NCBI GenBank assembly: GCA_023664605.1
Contig: JAMPFF010000019.1
Coordinates: 1 to 46,189, forward strand
DNA: 46,189 nt
Direction: 5' to 3'
Source: Clostridium sp.
GTDB lineage: Bacteria; Bacillota; Clostridia; Lachnospirales; Lachnospiraceae
Part shown: one piece after another, positions 23,472-32,638 of the stretch
Layout: each line of letters opens with the position of its first letter
How positions within the stretch are numbered: the first letter of the stretch is position 1
Position numbers and translations under genes: made by a program
Notes under the pieces: generated by a model
Told to the model about the DNA's origin: nothing
The model's database searches: none
What the model saw: only the letters and a program-made list of their open reading frames with translations

Positions 23472-25283
23472 TTATTCCGACTGCGCTGTTTCCGCTTCTG
23501 TTTTCCTGACAATCGCTATCTGTAATTCCTCTAACTGCTTTTCATCCACGCCTCCGGGCGCCTGCGTCATCAGACAGGAAGCATCTTTTATCTTCGGGAA
23601 AGCAATCACCTCACGGATATTATCCGCGTGAACGAGCAGCATCACGAAACGGTCCAGACCGTAAGCCAATCCCGCGTGAGGCGGCACGCCGTACTTGAAC
23701 GCATTTAACAAAAAGCCGAACTGCTCCCATGCCTGCTCTTTGGTAAACCCAAGCACTTCAAACATTTTTTCCTGAATATCATTCTGATGGATTCTGACCG
23801 AACCGCCGCCAAGCTCCACGCCGTTTAAGACGATATCATACGCTTTCGCGCGGACGCGTCCCGGGTCGGAATCAATGTAACCCCAGTCCTCCTCCATCGG
23901 CATTGTAAAAGGATGGTGCGTCGCCATAAAACGGTTTTCCTCATCGCTCCACTCCAAAAGCGGGAACTCCACTACCCATAGGAAGTTAAATTTCGATTCG
24001 TCAATCAGCCCAAGCTGTCTGCCAAGCTCTACCCTAAGCGCGCCCAGCACACTGTATACAATCGTATTTTTATCCGCCGCAAATAAAAGCAAATCTCCCT
24101 TTTCGCCTTTCATTGCCTGTACCAGTTTATCTAACTCATCCCCGCTCATAAATTTCGCAAAGGAGGATTTGTATGTGCCGTCCTCCTGCACGCACAGATA
24201 GGCGAGCCCTTTCGCGCCGTAGCCTTTGGCAAAATCTATGAGAGCGTCAATTTTTTTACGGGGCATCGCCGCCTGTCCTTTCACGGTAAGACCCCTGACG
24301 GAACCGCCGTTTTCCAGCGCAGAGGTAAAGACACCAAAACCGCAGCCCGAAACCACATCCGATACGTTGACAAGCTCCATCCCAAAACGGGTATCCGGCT
24401 TGTCGCTTCCGAACCGTTCCATCGCCTCTTTCCATGTCATACGCGGCAGCGGCAGCGATATATCAAGCCCGACCGCCTCTTTACAGACATGCTGAATCAG
24501 TCTTTCGTTGACCTCAATCACATCATCCACATCCACAAACGACAGCTCCATATCCGCCTGTGTAAACTCAGGCTGTCTGTCGGCACGCAAATCCTCGTCC
24601 CGAAAGCACTTGGCAATCTGGAAATAACGGTCATAACCGGAACACATTAAAAGCTGTTTATATAGCTGCGGCGACTGCGGCAGCGCATAAAAACTGCCCG
24701 GATGCACACGGCTGGGAACTAAATAGTCCCTTGCGCCCTCCGGCGTCGATTTACACAAAATCGGCGTTTCTATTTCCAGAAAACCTTCTTTTGCCATAAA
24801 GTCCCTCATTTCAGAGACAATTTTACTGCGTAACATCATTTTCTGCTGTAAATCAGGGCGTCTTAAATCCAGATAACGGTATTTTAAACGGATTTCCTCT
24901 TTTGTCTTGGAATCCGCCTCTATCGGAAACGGCGGCGTATCGGACTCCGATAAAATACGAACTTCATGCGCGCGCACTTCTATTTCCCCGGTTGCCAGAT
25001 TTTCATTGACGGCGCCGGAACGTTTCTCCACTTTCCCCACCACCGCAATAACAAACTCGCTGCGCATCTTTTCCGCCTTGGCAAAGCTTTCGCCGCCGCA
25101 GTCGCTCTCTTCAAAAATTATCTGTAAAATGCCGGAGCGGTCTCTTAAATCAACAAATATAATGCCGCCTTTATTTCTCTGTTTCTGCACCCATCCCATC
25201 ACGGTCACTTCTTCTCCCGCATTGGCTAAAGAAAGCTCCGCGCACCGATGGGAACGCTTCCATCCTTTCATAGACTCCGCCAT
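23472..25283 (-). CDS. aspS: Aspartyl-tRNA synthetase, bacterial type
   Basis: This 603-residue class II synthetase charges tRNA-Asp (or both Asp and Asn tRNAs in non-discriminating forms). The N-terminal OB-fold has EVTVMGWVQKQRNKGGIIFVDLRDRSG. Class II motifs follow, including FRDEDLRADRQPEFTQADMELSF (motif 2) and AGLAYGLDRFVMLL (motif 3). The bacterial GAD insertion is present between about 290 and 425. The length is typical of bacterial AspRS. GGAGG lies 8 bases before the ATG at 25283. It follows hisS with a 34-base gap, the usual hisS-aspS order in Firmicutes. Confidence 0.97.
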   Translation of the reverse strand: MAESMKGWKRSHRCAELSLANAGEEVTVMGWVQKQRNKGGIIFVDLRDRSGILQIIFEESDCGGESFAKAEKMRSEFVIAVVGKVEKRSGAVNENLATGEIEVRAHEVRILSESDTPPFPIEADSKTKEEIRLKYRYLDLRRPDLQQKMMLRSKIVSEMRDFMAKEGFLEIETPILCKSTPEGARDYLVPSRVHPGSFYALPQSPQLYKQLLMCSGYDRYFQIAKCFRDEDLRADRQPEFTQADMELSFVDVDDVIEVNERLIQHVCKEAVGLDISLPLPRMTWKEAMERFGSDKPDTRFGMELVNVSDVVSGCGFGVFTSALENGGSVRGLTVKGQAAMPRKKIDALIDFAKGYGAKGLAYLCVQEDGTYKSSFAKFMSGDELDKLVQAMKGEKGDLLLFAADKNTIVYSVLGALRVELGRQLGLIDESKFNFLWVVEFPLLEWSDEENRFMATHHPFTMPMEEDWGYIDSDPGRVRAKAYDIVLNGVELGGGSVRIHQNDIQEKMFEVLGFTKEQAWEQFGFLLNAFKYGVPPHAGLAYGLDRFVMLLVHADNIREVIAFPKIKDASCLMTQAPGGVDEKQLEELQIAIVRKTEAETAQSE

Positions 25284-25317
25284 TATTTCATCCTCCTCGT
25301 TCCATATCTTATCTTCT

Positions 25318-26580
25318 TCAATTTTTTAAAGGTTCCTTATAAAATTCCTTAAACTCTTCATATCCCTGCGCCGTCAACTGCTCTTTCTGGAACTTCTTAT
25401 TCTTATTCATACGCGCTACAAGAATCTGATTACCCTCTTCTCTTTCTTTCTGCGCCTGTGCCATCACTTCGCAGAGTTTATCCGCAGACAGTCCTTTTTC
25501 TATCAGATAGGCTGTTTTTTTGCCCTTATTCGGCACTTTAAAACCGCTCTCCATCAGCAATAGAATAATCCGCTCAAAACCAATCGAAAAACCGCACGCC
25601 GGTACGTCGTTTCCCGTAAACTTACCGACCATCTTATCATATCTGCCGCCTCCGCCGCAGCTTACGCCCAATTCCGGCATGACGATTTCAAAAATAGTGC
25701 CTGTATAATAGGACATGCCGCGCACAAGCGTAGGGTCAAATTTCAGTTCAAAAAAATCGCCTTTCGTCGCTTCCACACTGTCTATAATCTCTTTGAAGCC
25801 GTCTTTTACTTCTGCCGGCAGCTTGTCCGCTAAAATATCCATAATATAAGAAACAGCGTCCTGTGCCTCTTCCATCTTACTAAAAAGCGCAAGATACTTC
25901 TCGACCTGTGCGCTTGTATAACCGCTTTCTAACAGTTCTTCCTTTACGCCGTCCATTCCTATTTTATCCATTTTATCCAGAATGATAAATACCTGGTCGT
26001 AATCCTCTTCTGCAAACCCACTGTAAGAAGCCATCGCCTTTAAAATCCGCCTGTCATTAATATGAATCCGAAAATCGTGGAAGCCAAGTTTTCCAAGCGT
26101 TGTCGTTGTCGCTAAAATCAACTCGATTTCAGCAAGATTGGAAACCTCTCCCAAAATATCAATATCACACTGCATAAACTGGCGGTAGCGTCCGCGCTGC
26201 GGTCTGTCCGCCCTCCATACATTTCCCATCTGCAGCGCCTTAAACGGCATGGGAAGTTCATTCGCATGATTAGAATAATAGCGCACAAGCGGCACCGTCA
26301 AATCATAACGGAGTCCGCCGTCCACTAAATCCTCTTCCGACTTTGCTTCTTCTAACTTCAATTTCTCTCCTCTTTTTAAAATTTTAAAAATAAGTTTCTC
26401 ATTCTCTCCGCCCGCCTTACAGTTTAAATTCGCAAGATTTTCCATGCAGGGCGTTTCCATGGACGTAAAGCCGAAACTTGCATAAGTTTCTTTGATAACG
26501 CTTATTACATAATCGCGTATTTCCATCTCTTCCGGTAAAATATCTTTCATACCGGTAACCGGTTTTTTGCTTAATGTCAT
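25318..26580 (-). CDS. hisS: Histidyl-tRNA synthetase
   Basis: This 420-residue class II synthetase charges tRNA-His. Motifs seen are VTGMKDILPEE at the start and RYDLTVPLVRYYSNH. Motif 2 is ALQMGNVWRADRPQRGRYRQFMQCDIDILGE, the histidine-binding loop is LVRGMSYYTGTIFEI and motif 3 is CGFSIGFERIILLL. The C-terminal anticodon-binding domain (about 335-418) is present though slightly short. It heads the hisS-aspS operon. AAAGG lies 12 bases before the ATG, a weak site. Confidence 0.97.
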   Translation of the reverse strand: MTLSKKPVTGMKDILPEEMEIRDYVISVIKETYASFGFTSMETPCMENLANLNCKAGGENEKLIFKILKRGEKLKLEEAKSEEDLVDGGLRYDLTVPLVRYYSNHANELPMPFKALQMGNVWRADRPQRGRYRQFMQCDIDILGEVSNLAEIELILATTTTLGKLGFHDFRIHINDRRILKAMASYSGFAEEDYDQVFIILDKMDKIGMDGVKEELLESGYTSAQVEKYLALFSKMEEAQDAVSYIMDILADKLPAEVKDGFKEIIDSVEATKGDFFELKFDPTLVRGMSYYTGTIFEIVMPELGVSCGGGGRYDKMVGKFTGNDVPACGFSIGFERIILLLMESGFKVPNKGKKTAYLIEKGLSADKLCEVMAQAQKEREEGNQILVARMNKNKKFQKEQLTAQGYEEFKEFYKEPLKN

Positions 26581-26709
26581 ATCAATAACTCTGCCTTTCT
26601 ATCAGTATGCCTTGGGATAATAATCTGATTTTTACTATAACATATTCATAAATCCATTTCAAGAAAACGCGTCATGCCAAATGCCAGCCTAAAATCTGCA
26701 AGCGGACAC

Positions 26710-28755
26710 TTATTTTCTGAATTTGATAATAACGTCTTTCAATTTCTGTGATAACGCCATATTTTCATTCGACGTCTTGCAGATATCGTCTGAAATATTG
26801 GAAGTTACCCCGCTCTTTTCTATAATAATGTTGATGGCATTCTCATTTTCCGCCGATATGTCTTTCACATTAGTTGCACTGCTTGAAATTTCCCTTACCG
26901 AATGAGCAAGTATCTGTGTGGATTTATTAACGCTTTCGATTTCTTGTTGTATCTGCAAAATCGCCTCGCTGTAACGCTGTGCATCCTCTGCAAATACTTT
27001 TATTTTTTCCATAACGTCTTTATCAATAAATGTCATAATGTCATCAAAGCATTTTTGAACAATTTCAATACTGCTATTTGCATCATCACAGACACTTTGT
27101 ATGTTGGAGCCGGTTTCCGTTGAAGTTTCAGCAAGCTTCCCGATTTCTCCGGCAACAACGGCAAACCCTCTTCCGGCTTCTCCCGCTCTTGCCGCTTCAA
27201 TCGAAGCATTTAAGGATAACAGATTCGTCTGCGATGCAATTTCCAATATCTGCTGCGTCATTTCATTAATGCTGGACAGGCTTTTTAACGATTCTATTGC
27301 AGTCTCTACAGCGCCTTTGGTCTGGGCAAATGTTTCCTGGCTGCTTACATAAGTAGCCTGTGCCGAATCCCGCATATCCAATGCACTCTGCAGCATCGTT
27401 TCTGTTTTTTCATTGCTCGAAGATATATGGGTAACGATTTCTTCCGTTAAAGAATTTATATTTACAATCTCTCCGTTTACATTGCTGAGTGCATCATGAG
27501 TTCCCTCAAGACTAGCTAAAAGTTCTTCCGTAGTCGCGGTATTATCATTAACACAATCTACCAGACTAGTCGCCGAGTTATTCATAGCCGCACATTTATC
27601 CTCAAGAATGTTGCTGCTCTGTTCCAATATCGAAACGATTTCCCGCAAAGCTTCGGAAAGAAGGTCTGTTGCGGCTGCAATATTCCCGACTTCGTCTTTC
27701 CTGTTCATAATTTTATCCAGTTCCTCATTATGTGAGATATCGTATCCTTTTAACTTTAAAACGGCGTTTTCAACTTTGTGCAGCGGGTTCATCATACGAT
27801 TGATAATCACATACACAAACACTAACAAAAATATCGTCGCAACGACACATATAATAATAAGATTATTCTGCATCGCCTTAACGGAAGCAAAAATTTCATC
27901 CGTATTGTCCGACATAATAAACAGCCAGTCACGGTCGGGTATATACTGATAGCTTGCTAAATACGTTTCTCCATCCACGGCATATTCTATGTATGAATTT
28001 AACTCCGTGCTGCTGCCGGACACGGCATCTATCATTTTATGAATATGTTCTTCTTCGGCGACAGTTGCCACCAGTTCGGGATTAGCGTTAAATATATATT
28101 CACCGGTCTTAACATTCACCATACAGTATTCAGCGCTTTCCATTCCGGTAATCGGCAAACTGTCCAGCGTGGCAAGAATACCATTAGTCAAAACTCCGCC
28201 TCCTACCAGTCCAATCGGATTCTGATTCCCATCAAAAACCGCCGCATACATGGAAACTGTCTGCATCCCGCTTGCCGGTGATATTATAATACCTGTATTA
28301 TACACGCCGTCCGCGGCAAGCATCGCATCCTGCAAAGCCTTTAACGGGTCACCCTCCCTTGTGGTAATACCTACTACACCCGCATTCGTATGTGCGAGAA
28401 CGTGCGTGTTCCATTCACTGACATAGATGCCCTCAAGATTTTCTATATCCGCACTGTACTTTTCCGTATATGCCTGCGCCGCATCCACATACTGCTGATT
28501 CGTCACATCCGATAAAAGGTTCTTAATTTCTCCCGCTCTGCTATACGCTAAGAGCAGCCCCTCAAACTCATTAATATAATTTTCTATAATCTGCGTCCTG
28601 TCGTGCGCTATCGTTTCCAGATTATCAATCGCCGTCTGCCGCATATTATTCGTTAAAAATGAACTGACAAACAGATAAAAAAGTATCATAATAATAATCT
28701 GCATAATAGCAACCATTGCCGTGATTTTGGTACTCATTCTTTTCTTCATAGCCAT
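26710..28755 (-). CDS. Methyl-accepting chemotaxis protein with dCache sensor
   Basis: The 681-residue receptor has a first membrane helix (about 9-33), an extracellular dCache-type sensor (about 35-285) and a second helix (about 294-316). A HAMP domain and a long cytoplasmic methyl-accepting domain follow, containing [31 protein letters not shown], the CheA/CheW-binding hairpin tip. There is no CheR-docking pentapeptide at the C-terminus. The ATG at 28755 has only a short spacing to GAGAG, and an ATG two codons later (28749) has better spacing. It stands alone, far from any flagellar or che gene in this window, so the sensed ligand is unknown. Confidence 0.94.
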   Translation of the reverse strand: MAMKKRMSTKITAMVAIMQIIIMILFYLFVSSFLTNNMRQTAIDNLETIAHDRTQIIENYINEFEGLLLAYSRAGEIKNLLSDVTNQQYVDAAQAYTEKYSADIENLEGIYVSEWNTHVLAHTNAGVVGITTREGDPLKALQDAMLAADGVYNTGIIISPASGMQTVSMYAAVFDGNQNPIGLVGGGVLTNGILATLDSLPITGMESAEYCMVNVKTGEYIFNANPELVATVAEEEHIHKMIDAVSGSSTELNSYIEYAVDGETYLASYQYIPDRDWLFIMSDNTDEIFASVKAMQNNLIIICVVATIFLLVFVYVIINRMMNPLHKVENAVLKLKGYDISHNEELDKIMNRKDEVGNIAAATDLLSEALREIVSILEQSSNILEDKCAAMNNSATSLVDCVNDNTATTEELLASLEGTHDALSNVNGEIVNINSLTEEIVTHISSSNEKTETMLQSALDMRDSAQATYVSSQETFAQTKGAVETAIESLKSLSSINEMTQQILEIASQTNLLSLNASIEAARAGEAGRGFAVVAGEIGKLAETSTETGSNIQSVCDDANSSIEIVQKCFDDIMTFIDKDVMEKIKVFAEDAQRYSEAILQIQQEIESVNKSTQILAHSVREISSSATNVKDISAENENAINIIIEKSGVTSNISDDICKTSNENMALSQKLKDVIIKFRK

Positions 28756-28850
28756 GCTCTCTTTCTTTTTACAATTTTGTTAAAACAATAGCAAATGTTT
28801 CTTTATTCATCATATTCTATTTTGATAAAAACTGCAATAAATACTTACAT

Positions 28851-28881
28851 AAAAAAGGCTATCCATTTGATTGAATAGCCT
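28851..28881 (-). terminator. Terminator of the 32531-29002 operon
   Basis: AGGCTAT (28856-28862) and its complement ATAGCCT (28875-28881) form a 7-bp stem with a 12-base loop, followed on the minus strand by six T residues. Confidence 0.85.
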
Positions 28882-28887
28882 CTTTAT

Positions 28888-29001
28888 CCCTATTTTGGCA
28901 GTCAGACTGCGCAGTTTTTTAACATCATCCGCATCACTGTCCAGAACAATCATAATATCTATGTCAGATTCTTCCGTATTATCCCCGCGGGCATAGGAAG
29001 C
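28888..29001 (-). pseudogene. Fragment of a minimal nucleotidyltransferase
   Basis: Directly after the stop codon of the preceding gene, and in the same frame, lie 38 codons reading ASYARGDNTEESDIDIMIVL and then DSDADDVKKLRSLTAKIG. This is the active-site core GSYARG-x-SDIDI of an MNT-type nucleotidyltransferase (the toxin or antitoxin partner of HEPN proteins), but with no start, no upstream part and no downstream part. It continues into the terminator. It is a recombination remnant, not a gene. Confidence 0.8.
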
Positions 29002-29463
29002 TTAGTCAAGAAAAAGCACTACCTCTGTTTCCTCCCCGCTCAAAATCTTTGCCAGTTCCGCTTCATCCATATCCGATACTTTCCCGATTCTTGTATATGC
29101 CCATGAATTAGAACCATAAAAAATAACTATCTGATTGCCATTATACAGACAAATATCTCCGGCATGGGTAGTTGTCTGATGGTCGTTTCTCGGAAGCGTC
29201 GTTCCCAGTGAACACACCTTTTCAAATCCGCCATAATTGGACGCCGACATAGACAGTTCCCCGTCTTTCAAAAGTTCCATTAAGGCTTCCACAGACTCGT
29301 TATTCTCCAAAACCGCTGTTAATGTGGTTTCGCCCACTTTTATATACATTTCATTCGTTTCCACTACGTTATCCTCCGCTTCTTTTCCCTTTGTCTCATT
29401 CCCGCAAGCCGCAGCGCCAAGCGACAAAAGCATTGTGAAAATAATGGCTGTATACCTTTTCAT
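29002..29463 (-). CDS. Cyclophilin-like-fold lipoprotein
   Basis: The 153-residue protein starts with a lipoprotein signal (LLSLGAAACGN; lipobox GAAAC). It then shows the cyclophilin-like fold of PF18050: MYIKVGETTLTAVLENNESVEALMELL at the start, a central HAGDICLYNGNQIVIFYGSNSWAYTRIGKV and a final strand. Family members are often found beside flavoproteins and aldo/keto reductases, but a catalytic role has not been shown. The ATG at 29463 has GGAGG 8 bases upstream and overlaps the stop of the DUF3737 gene (ATGA), so the two are coupled. A nucleotidyltransferase fragment follows immediately after the stop. Confidence 0.9.
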   Translation of the reverse strand: MKRYTAIIFTMLLSLGAAACGNETKGKEAEDNVVETNEMYIKVGETTLTAVLENNESVEALMELLKDGELSMSASNYGGFEKVCSLGTTLPRNDHQTTTHAGDICLYNGNQIVIFYGSNSWAYTRIGKVSDMDEAELAKILSGEETEVVLFLD

Positions 29464-30314
29464 CCCGCGTTCCTCCACTGTCTGCCGACAATAATTTCCC
29501 CTGCTGCCTTTTCATCGTCCATGATGATTTCCTCCACCCTGGGCACGCAGATTCTTCCCGACAAAGGATTTTTAATGCTGATAACAGGCGTTGTCACGAC
29601 CGCTTCTACCTGTGATTTTTCAAAGGCAAGGTCCGCATCAATCATTTCACAGTCAATCAGCTTCAGATTTTTACAATAACAAAGCGGCTGCGTTCCGATA
29701 ATCTTACAGTTAATCAGCGTCAGCCCGTCGGAATACCAGGCAAGATACTCGCCTTTTACCACGCTTCTTTTTACCGTTACATTTTCGGAGTGCCAGAAAG
29801 CGTCTTTCGTGTCGAAGATGCAGTTTTCAAATACGGCGTTACGGATATACTGGAAAGAATATTTGCCCTTAAACTGCACATCCTCAAAATGCAGGTTTTC
29901 GGAACGCATCATAAAATATTCGCTCTGTGCCGTAGTGTTTTGCATCTCTATATTATTGACCGACCAGCCAAATTCCGGCGAAATGATATCGCAGTTTTCT
30001 ATCACAACGTTATTGCATTCCCTAAGAGCCTTAATGCCGTGCATCTTCGTATCCGTAATTTTAATATGGTCAGAATACCACAACGCCGCCCTGCATAATT
30101 CGGTCATCTTAGAATCCCGGATGGTTAAGCCGTGGTCGTGCCAAAACGGATAGCGCAGATTGAAAAAACAATGTCTTGCTTCTATATCTCGACTCTCTTT
30201 AAACGCGCTTTCCCCGTCAGCCTCACCGTCAAAAGAACAGTTTTGCGCAATCACTCCATTACTTCCATAAAGCGCCCTTTCCATATCAAAAGTCTGATTC
30301 TCTATCACTTTCAT
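29460..30314 (-). CDS. DUF3737 family beta-helix-like protein
   Basis: The 284-residue protein is built of short repeated strands rich in Asn, Cys and Asp (for example MTELCRAALWYSDHIKITDT and NAVFENCIFDTKDAFWHSEN), typical of a right-handed parallel beta-helix and of DUF3737 (PF12541). The ATG at 30314 with GGAGG 5 bases upstream is the true start; the open frame continues back to 30461 through a non-coding hairpin element. It lies in the LysR-controlled operon behind the aldo/keto reductase. No enzymatic function is known for the family. Confidence 0.92.
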   Translation of the reverse strand: MKVIENQTFDMERALYGSNGVIAQNCSFDGEADGESAFKESRDIEARHCFFNLRYPFWHDHGLTIRDSKMTELCRAALWYSDHIKITDTKMHGIKALRECNNVVIENCDIISPEFGWSVNNIEMQNTTAQSEYFMMRSENLHFEDVQFKGKYSFQYIRNAVFENCIFDTKDAFWHSENVTVKRSVVKGEYLAWYSDGLTLINCKIIGTQPLCYCKNLKLIDCEMIDADLAFEKSQVEAVVTTPVISIKNPLSGRICVPRVEEIIMDDEKAAGEIIVGRQWRNAG

Positions 30315-30339
30315 TTTAACCTCCATTTCGGAGCGTTTT

Positions 30340-30455
30340 CGCGACGGGGCGACGCAAATCTCCAATTTGCGTCTGCCATCAAGGCATATTTGTGACGCTC
30401 CGGCACAAATTGCCGTGTGAAAAATCAGCACATCAGTGTGATTTTTCACACTAAC
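30340..30455. repeat. Intergenic paired-hairpin element between operon genes
   Basis: Three hairpins lie in the 146-base gap before the DUF3737 gene. GACGCAAAT/ATTTGCGTC is at about 30351-30373. A TTTGTG/CACAAA stem-loop is at about 30390-30410. A 13-bp GTGTGAAAAATCA/TGATTTTTCACAC is at about 30414-30450. Their order and loops resemble the elements at 12076 and 45178. No gene is contained here. Confidence 0.7.
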
Positions 30456-30460
30456 CTCCA

Positions 30461-30712
30461 TTATTCCATGTTATTTTTGTTCCGCTCCATCTGATAGACA
30501 AGATAGTCCAGACAGTCTATCTTTTTTTCTTCCTCATGCACTTTATTTAACAGGCATCTTCTGTGTTCTTCCATCAACTGCATCTGCCCGCTTACATCAT
30601 CCTGCTCCATACATTTCATAAAACATTGAATTGTTTCCTGATTGCATCCGGCATCTTTCAGATTTTGAATCACATCTTCCTTAGAGTGATAACCTATCGC
30701 CTGTGCCAACAT
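30461..30712 (-). CDS. Small helical protein of unknown function
   Basis: This 83-residue protein is all-helical, with a HTH-like start (AIGYHSKEDVIQNLKDAGCNQETIQCFMKCMEQ) and a coiled-coil-like end (LMEEHRRCLLNKVHEEEKKIDCLDYLVYQMERNKN). Proteins of this shape often accompany reductase and MerR/LysR loci in Clostridia, but I cannot name the family. GGATAG and GGCGG stand just before the ATG. It lies 30 bases after the cyclophilin-like lipoprotein gene and 146 bases before DUF3737. Four cysteines could be redox-active; this is inference. Confidence 0.75.
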   Translation of the reverse strand: MLAQAIGYHSKEDVIQNLKDAGCNQETIQCFMKCMEQDDVSGQMQLMEEHRRCLLNKVHEEEKKIDCLDYLVYQMERNKNNME

Positions 30713-30741
30713 TATCTATCCGCCATCCTTTCCCCTGCTTC

Positions 30742-31386
30742 CTACTCCCCGGGGCTGATACTGATAATCTTATTTCCCCAGCCCTCTAACACCGGATTAT
30801 TTTCAACCGCATCCACAAATTCTTCACTATTGTCAAAATATCCGACCGGCGTATACTCGGCGCTAACCTCTGCATCCTGATAAAATAAGATGATACGGTT
30901 CGGCTCGGAGTAATAAACCTCTCCCGCCTTTTCTGCCGTAACCTCTTCCGGCGCCGACGGGATTTCATAGCGGCTCGGTATATCGTAATACTGCATGACT
31001 TCCCAATTATCGAAGTCATCATAATGGTAGATTGGCAGATTCCAATCGCTGCTGCCCACATGCTTTGCGATTGCTGCCGCCGTATCGTTATCATAAAGAT
31101 GTAAAATAAACGCTTCTCCCTCATACCCGAAACGGGCGGTCAATTCTTTCGTCTGCGAAGAGTCAGTTTCCTGAACGGCACTATCACTTGTAGAATCTCC
31201 TGCCGAAGTATTTTCCTCCAATGCAGCAGACTCATTACTGTTTTCTGCCGAATCATTCTGTATAGAAACGGCAGAACCGCCAACACTGTTATCGGTAACG
31301 CTCTTCTCTGCAGAACTGCCACAGTCTGTAAATACTATCATGGATGCCGCAAGCAGACCTGATACTGCAATTAATCTTTTTTTCAT
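30742..31386 (-). CDS. Cyclophilin-like-fold secreted protein with Ser/Glu linker
   Basis: The 214-residue protein has a hydrophobic signal peptide ending in VFTDCGSS. A lipid anchor is likely, but the lipobox carries Asp at -1 instead of Gly or Ala, which is unusual and may block lipidation. A low-complexity Ser/Glu/Ala linker (about 25-75) leads to a cyclophilin-like domain (PF18050) with ELTARFGYEGEAFILHLYDNDTAAAIAKHV and GEVYYSEPNRIILFYQDAE and a conserved YTPVGYFDN. GGAGAG lies 9 bases before the ATG. It follows the aldo/keto reductase by 29 bases. A paralogue is at 29002-29463 in the same operon. Confidence 0.88.
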   Translation of the reverse strand: MKKRLIAVSGLLAASMIVFTDCGSSAEKSVTDNSVGGSAVSIQNDSAENSNESAALEENTSAGDSTSDSAVQETDSSQTKELTARFGYEGEAFILHLYDNDTAAAIAKHVGSSDWNLPIYHYDDFDNWEVMQYYDIPSRYEIPSAPEEVTAEKAGEVYYSEPNRIILFYQDAEVSAEYTPVGYFDNSEEFVDAVENNPVLEGWGNKIISISPGE

Positions 31387-31415
31387 AATATATCGCTCTC
31401 CTTAGATACTGAAAT

Positions 31416-32531
31416 TCAGTCAAAATGCTTTGAAACCGTCTGTAAATGCTTGATAATAGGCAGATGCTGCGGACATACCCTTTCACATTGCCCACACTGC
31501 ACACAGTCCGCCGCTTTGCCGAAATTCTGTGTCAAAATGTCGTACTGCGTCAGATTAGACGTCCAGCCCTTTCCCTCTGTCTCTCTGGCATCTTCATTAT
31601 AAAGGGAAAAATACTGTGGAATCGCGATATGCTTAGGGCATCCCTCCGTACAGTAGGAACAGCCGGTACAGGGAATCGCTATCCGGAAACGGATAATGTC
31701 CGCCGCCTGCTCCACCAACCTGTATTCCTCTTTAGAAAACGGCTGAAAATCCGCCATATATCCGGTATTATCCATTATCTGCTCCACATTGCTCATGCCG
31801 GATAATACTACCATGACATTATCAAGGGAAGCGGCAAAACGGATTGCCCATGATGAAACGGATGCTTTAGGCGCATACCCTTTTAAAAGTTTTTCCGCCT
31901 CTGCAGGAATATCCGCGAGCGTTCCGCCCTTGACAGGCTCCATTACAATGACCTGCTTCCCGTGTTTAACGGCGGTTTCATAACAAGCCTTTGCCTGAAT
32001 CCATGGACTCTCCCAGTCCAGATAATTGATTTGAAGCTGTACAAACTCCATTTCAGGATGCTCCGTAAGTATCTTATCAAGCAGCTTTGCGCTGTCATGA
32101 AAGGAAAAACCAATATGTTTTATCAGACCTTGCGCTTTCTTCTGCTGTAACCATGTAAAACAGTCAAACTGCTCAAATTTCGGCAGACTGTCCGCCTCAA
32201 TGCCATGCAGCAGATAATAATCAAAATAATCTACACCAGTCTTTTGCCGCTGGGCATTGAAAATTTTATCCCTATCCTCAAAACTGTTAAAAAATGCCGC
32301 GTGCAGCTTGGATGCCAATGTATAGCTCTCACGGGGATAACAGTCAACCAGCGCCTCTTTAGCCGCGCTTTCACTGTTAAATCCGCAGTACATCCATGCA
32401 GTATCAAAATAAGTAAATCCTTTCTCTATAAAAGCATCCACCATTTTCTTTGTCTGTTCCATATCAATACTTCCCGCATCATTTTTATCAAGCAGCGGAA
32501 GCCTCATAAGTCCAAATCCTAATTTTTTCAT
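31416..32531 (-). CDS. Aldo/keto reductase with C-terminal ferredoxin domain
   Basis: The 371-residue protein has a TIM-barrel AKR domain (about 1-280; FTYFDTAWMY with the catalytic Tyr, LASKLHA with the Lys, YYLLHGI with the His). A C-terminal bis-4Fe-4S segment follows with CTGCSYCTEGCP and CVQCGQCERVCP. Such predicted oxidoreductases of Clostridia reduce carbonyl compounds and may exchange electrons with the ferredoxin domain; the substrate is unknown. The ATG at 32531 has AGAGG 7 bases upstream; the ATG at 32537 sits too close. It is the first gene of an operon behind the LysR-type box at 32591-32636. Confidence 0.95.
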   Translation of the reverse strand: MKKLGFGLMRLPLLDKNDAGSIDMEQTKKMVDAFIEKGFTYFDTAWMYCGFNSESAAKEALVDCYPRESYTLASKLHAAFFNSFEDRDKIFNAQRQKTGVDYFDYYLLHGIEADSLPKFEQFDCFTWLQQKKAQGLIKHIGFSFHDSAKLLDKILTEHPEMEFVQLQINYLDWESPWIQAKACYETAVKHGKQVIVMEPVKGGTLADIPAEAEKLLKGYAPKASVSSWAIRFAASLDNVMVVLSGMSNVEQIMDNTGYMADFQPFSKEEYRLVEQAADIIRFRIAIPCTGCSYCTEGCPKHIAIPQYFSLYNEDARETEGKGWTSNLTQYDILTQNFGKAADCVQCGQCERVCPQHLPIIKHLQTVSKHFD

Positions 32532-32564
32532 CGTCATACCTCTTTTCCTGTTTTCTTGCTTTTT

Positions 32565-32593
32565 ATTATAGGAAACGTTCCTTTATATATCAA
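32565..32593 (-). promoter_or_regulatory. Promoter of the aldo/keto reductase operon
   Basis: On the minus strand TTGATA (32588-32593), a 17-base spacer and TATAAT (32565-32570) form a strong promoter. The -35 overlaps the LysR-type box by 3 bases, exactly as at the second site. Confidence 0.85.
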
Positions 32594-32636
32594 ATACTTA
32601 TTTTAAATCAATATGTATAGTTAAAACCTATACAAA
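32591..32636 (-). promoter_or_regulatory. LysR-type box, operon copy 1
   Basis: This 46-bp element matches the one at 36942-36987 apart from its 9-base inner stretch and two purine changes. On the plus strand it begins CAAATACTTAT, then 9 variable bases, then a part with the palindrome TATAG-N7-CTATA (32616-32632). This is a LysR recognition site with an activation half next to the -35. Confidence 0.85.
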
Positions 32637-32638
32637 TC

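Noticed and set aside
30315-30461. N-terminal extension of the DUF3737 protein
   Set aside because: The extra 49 codons cover the hairpin element, and a proper GGAGG-ATG is at 30314.
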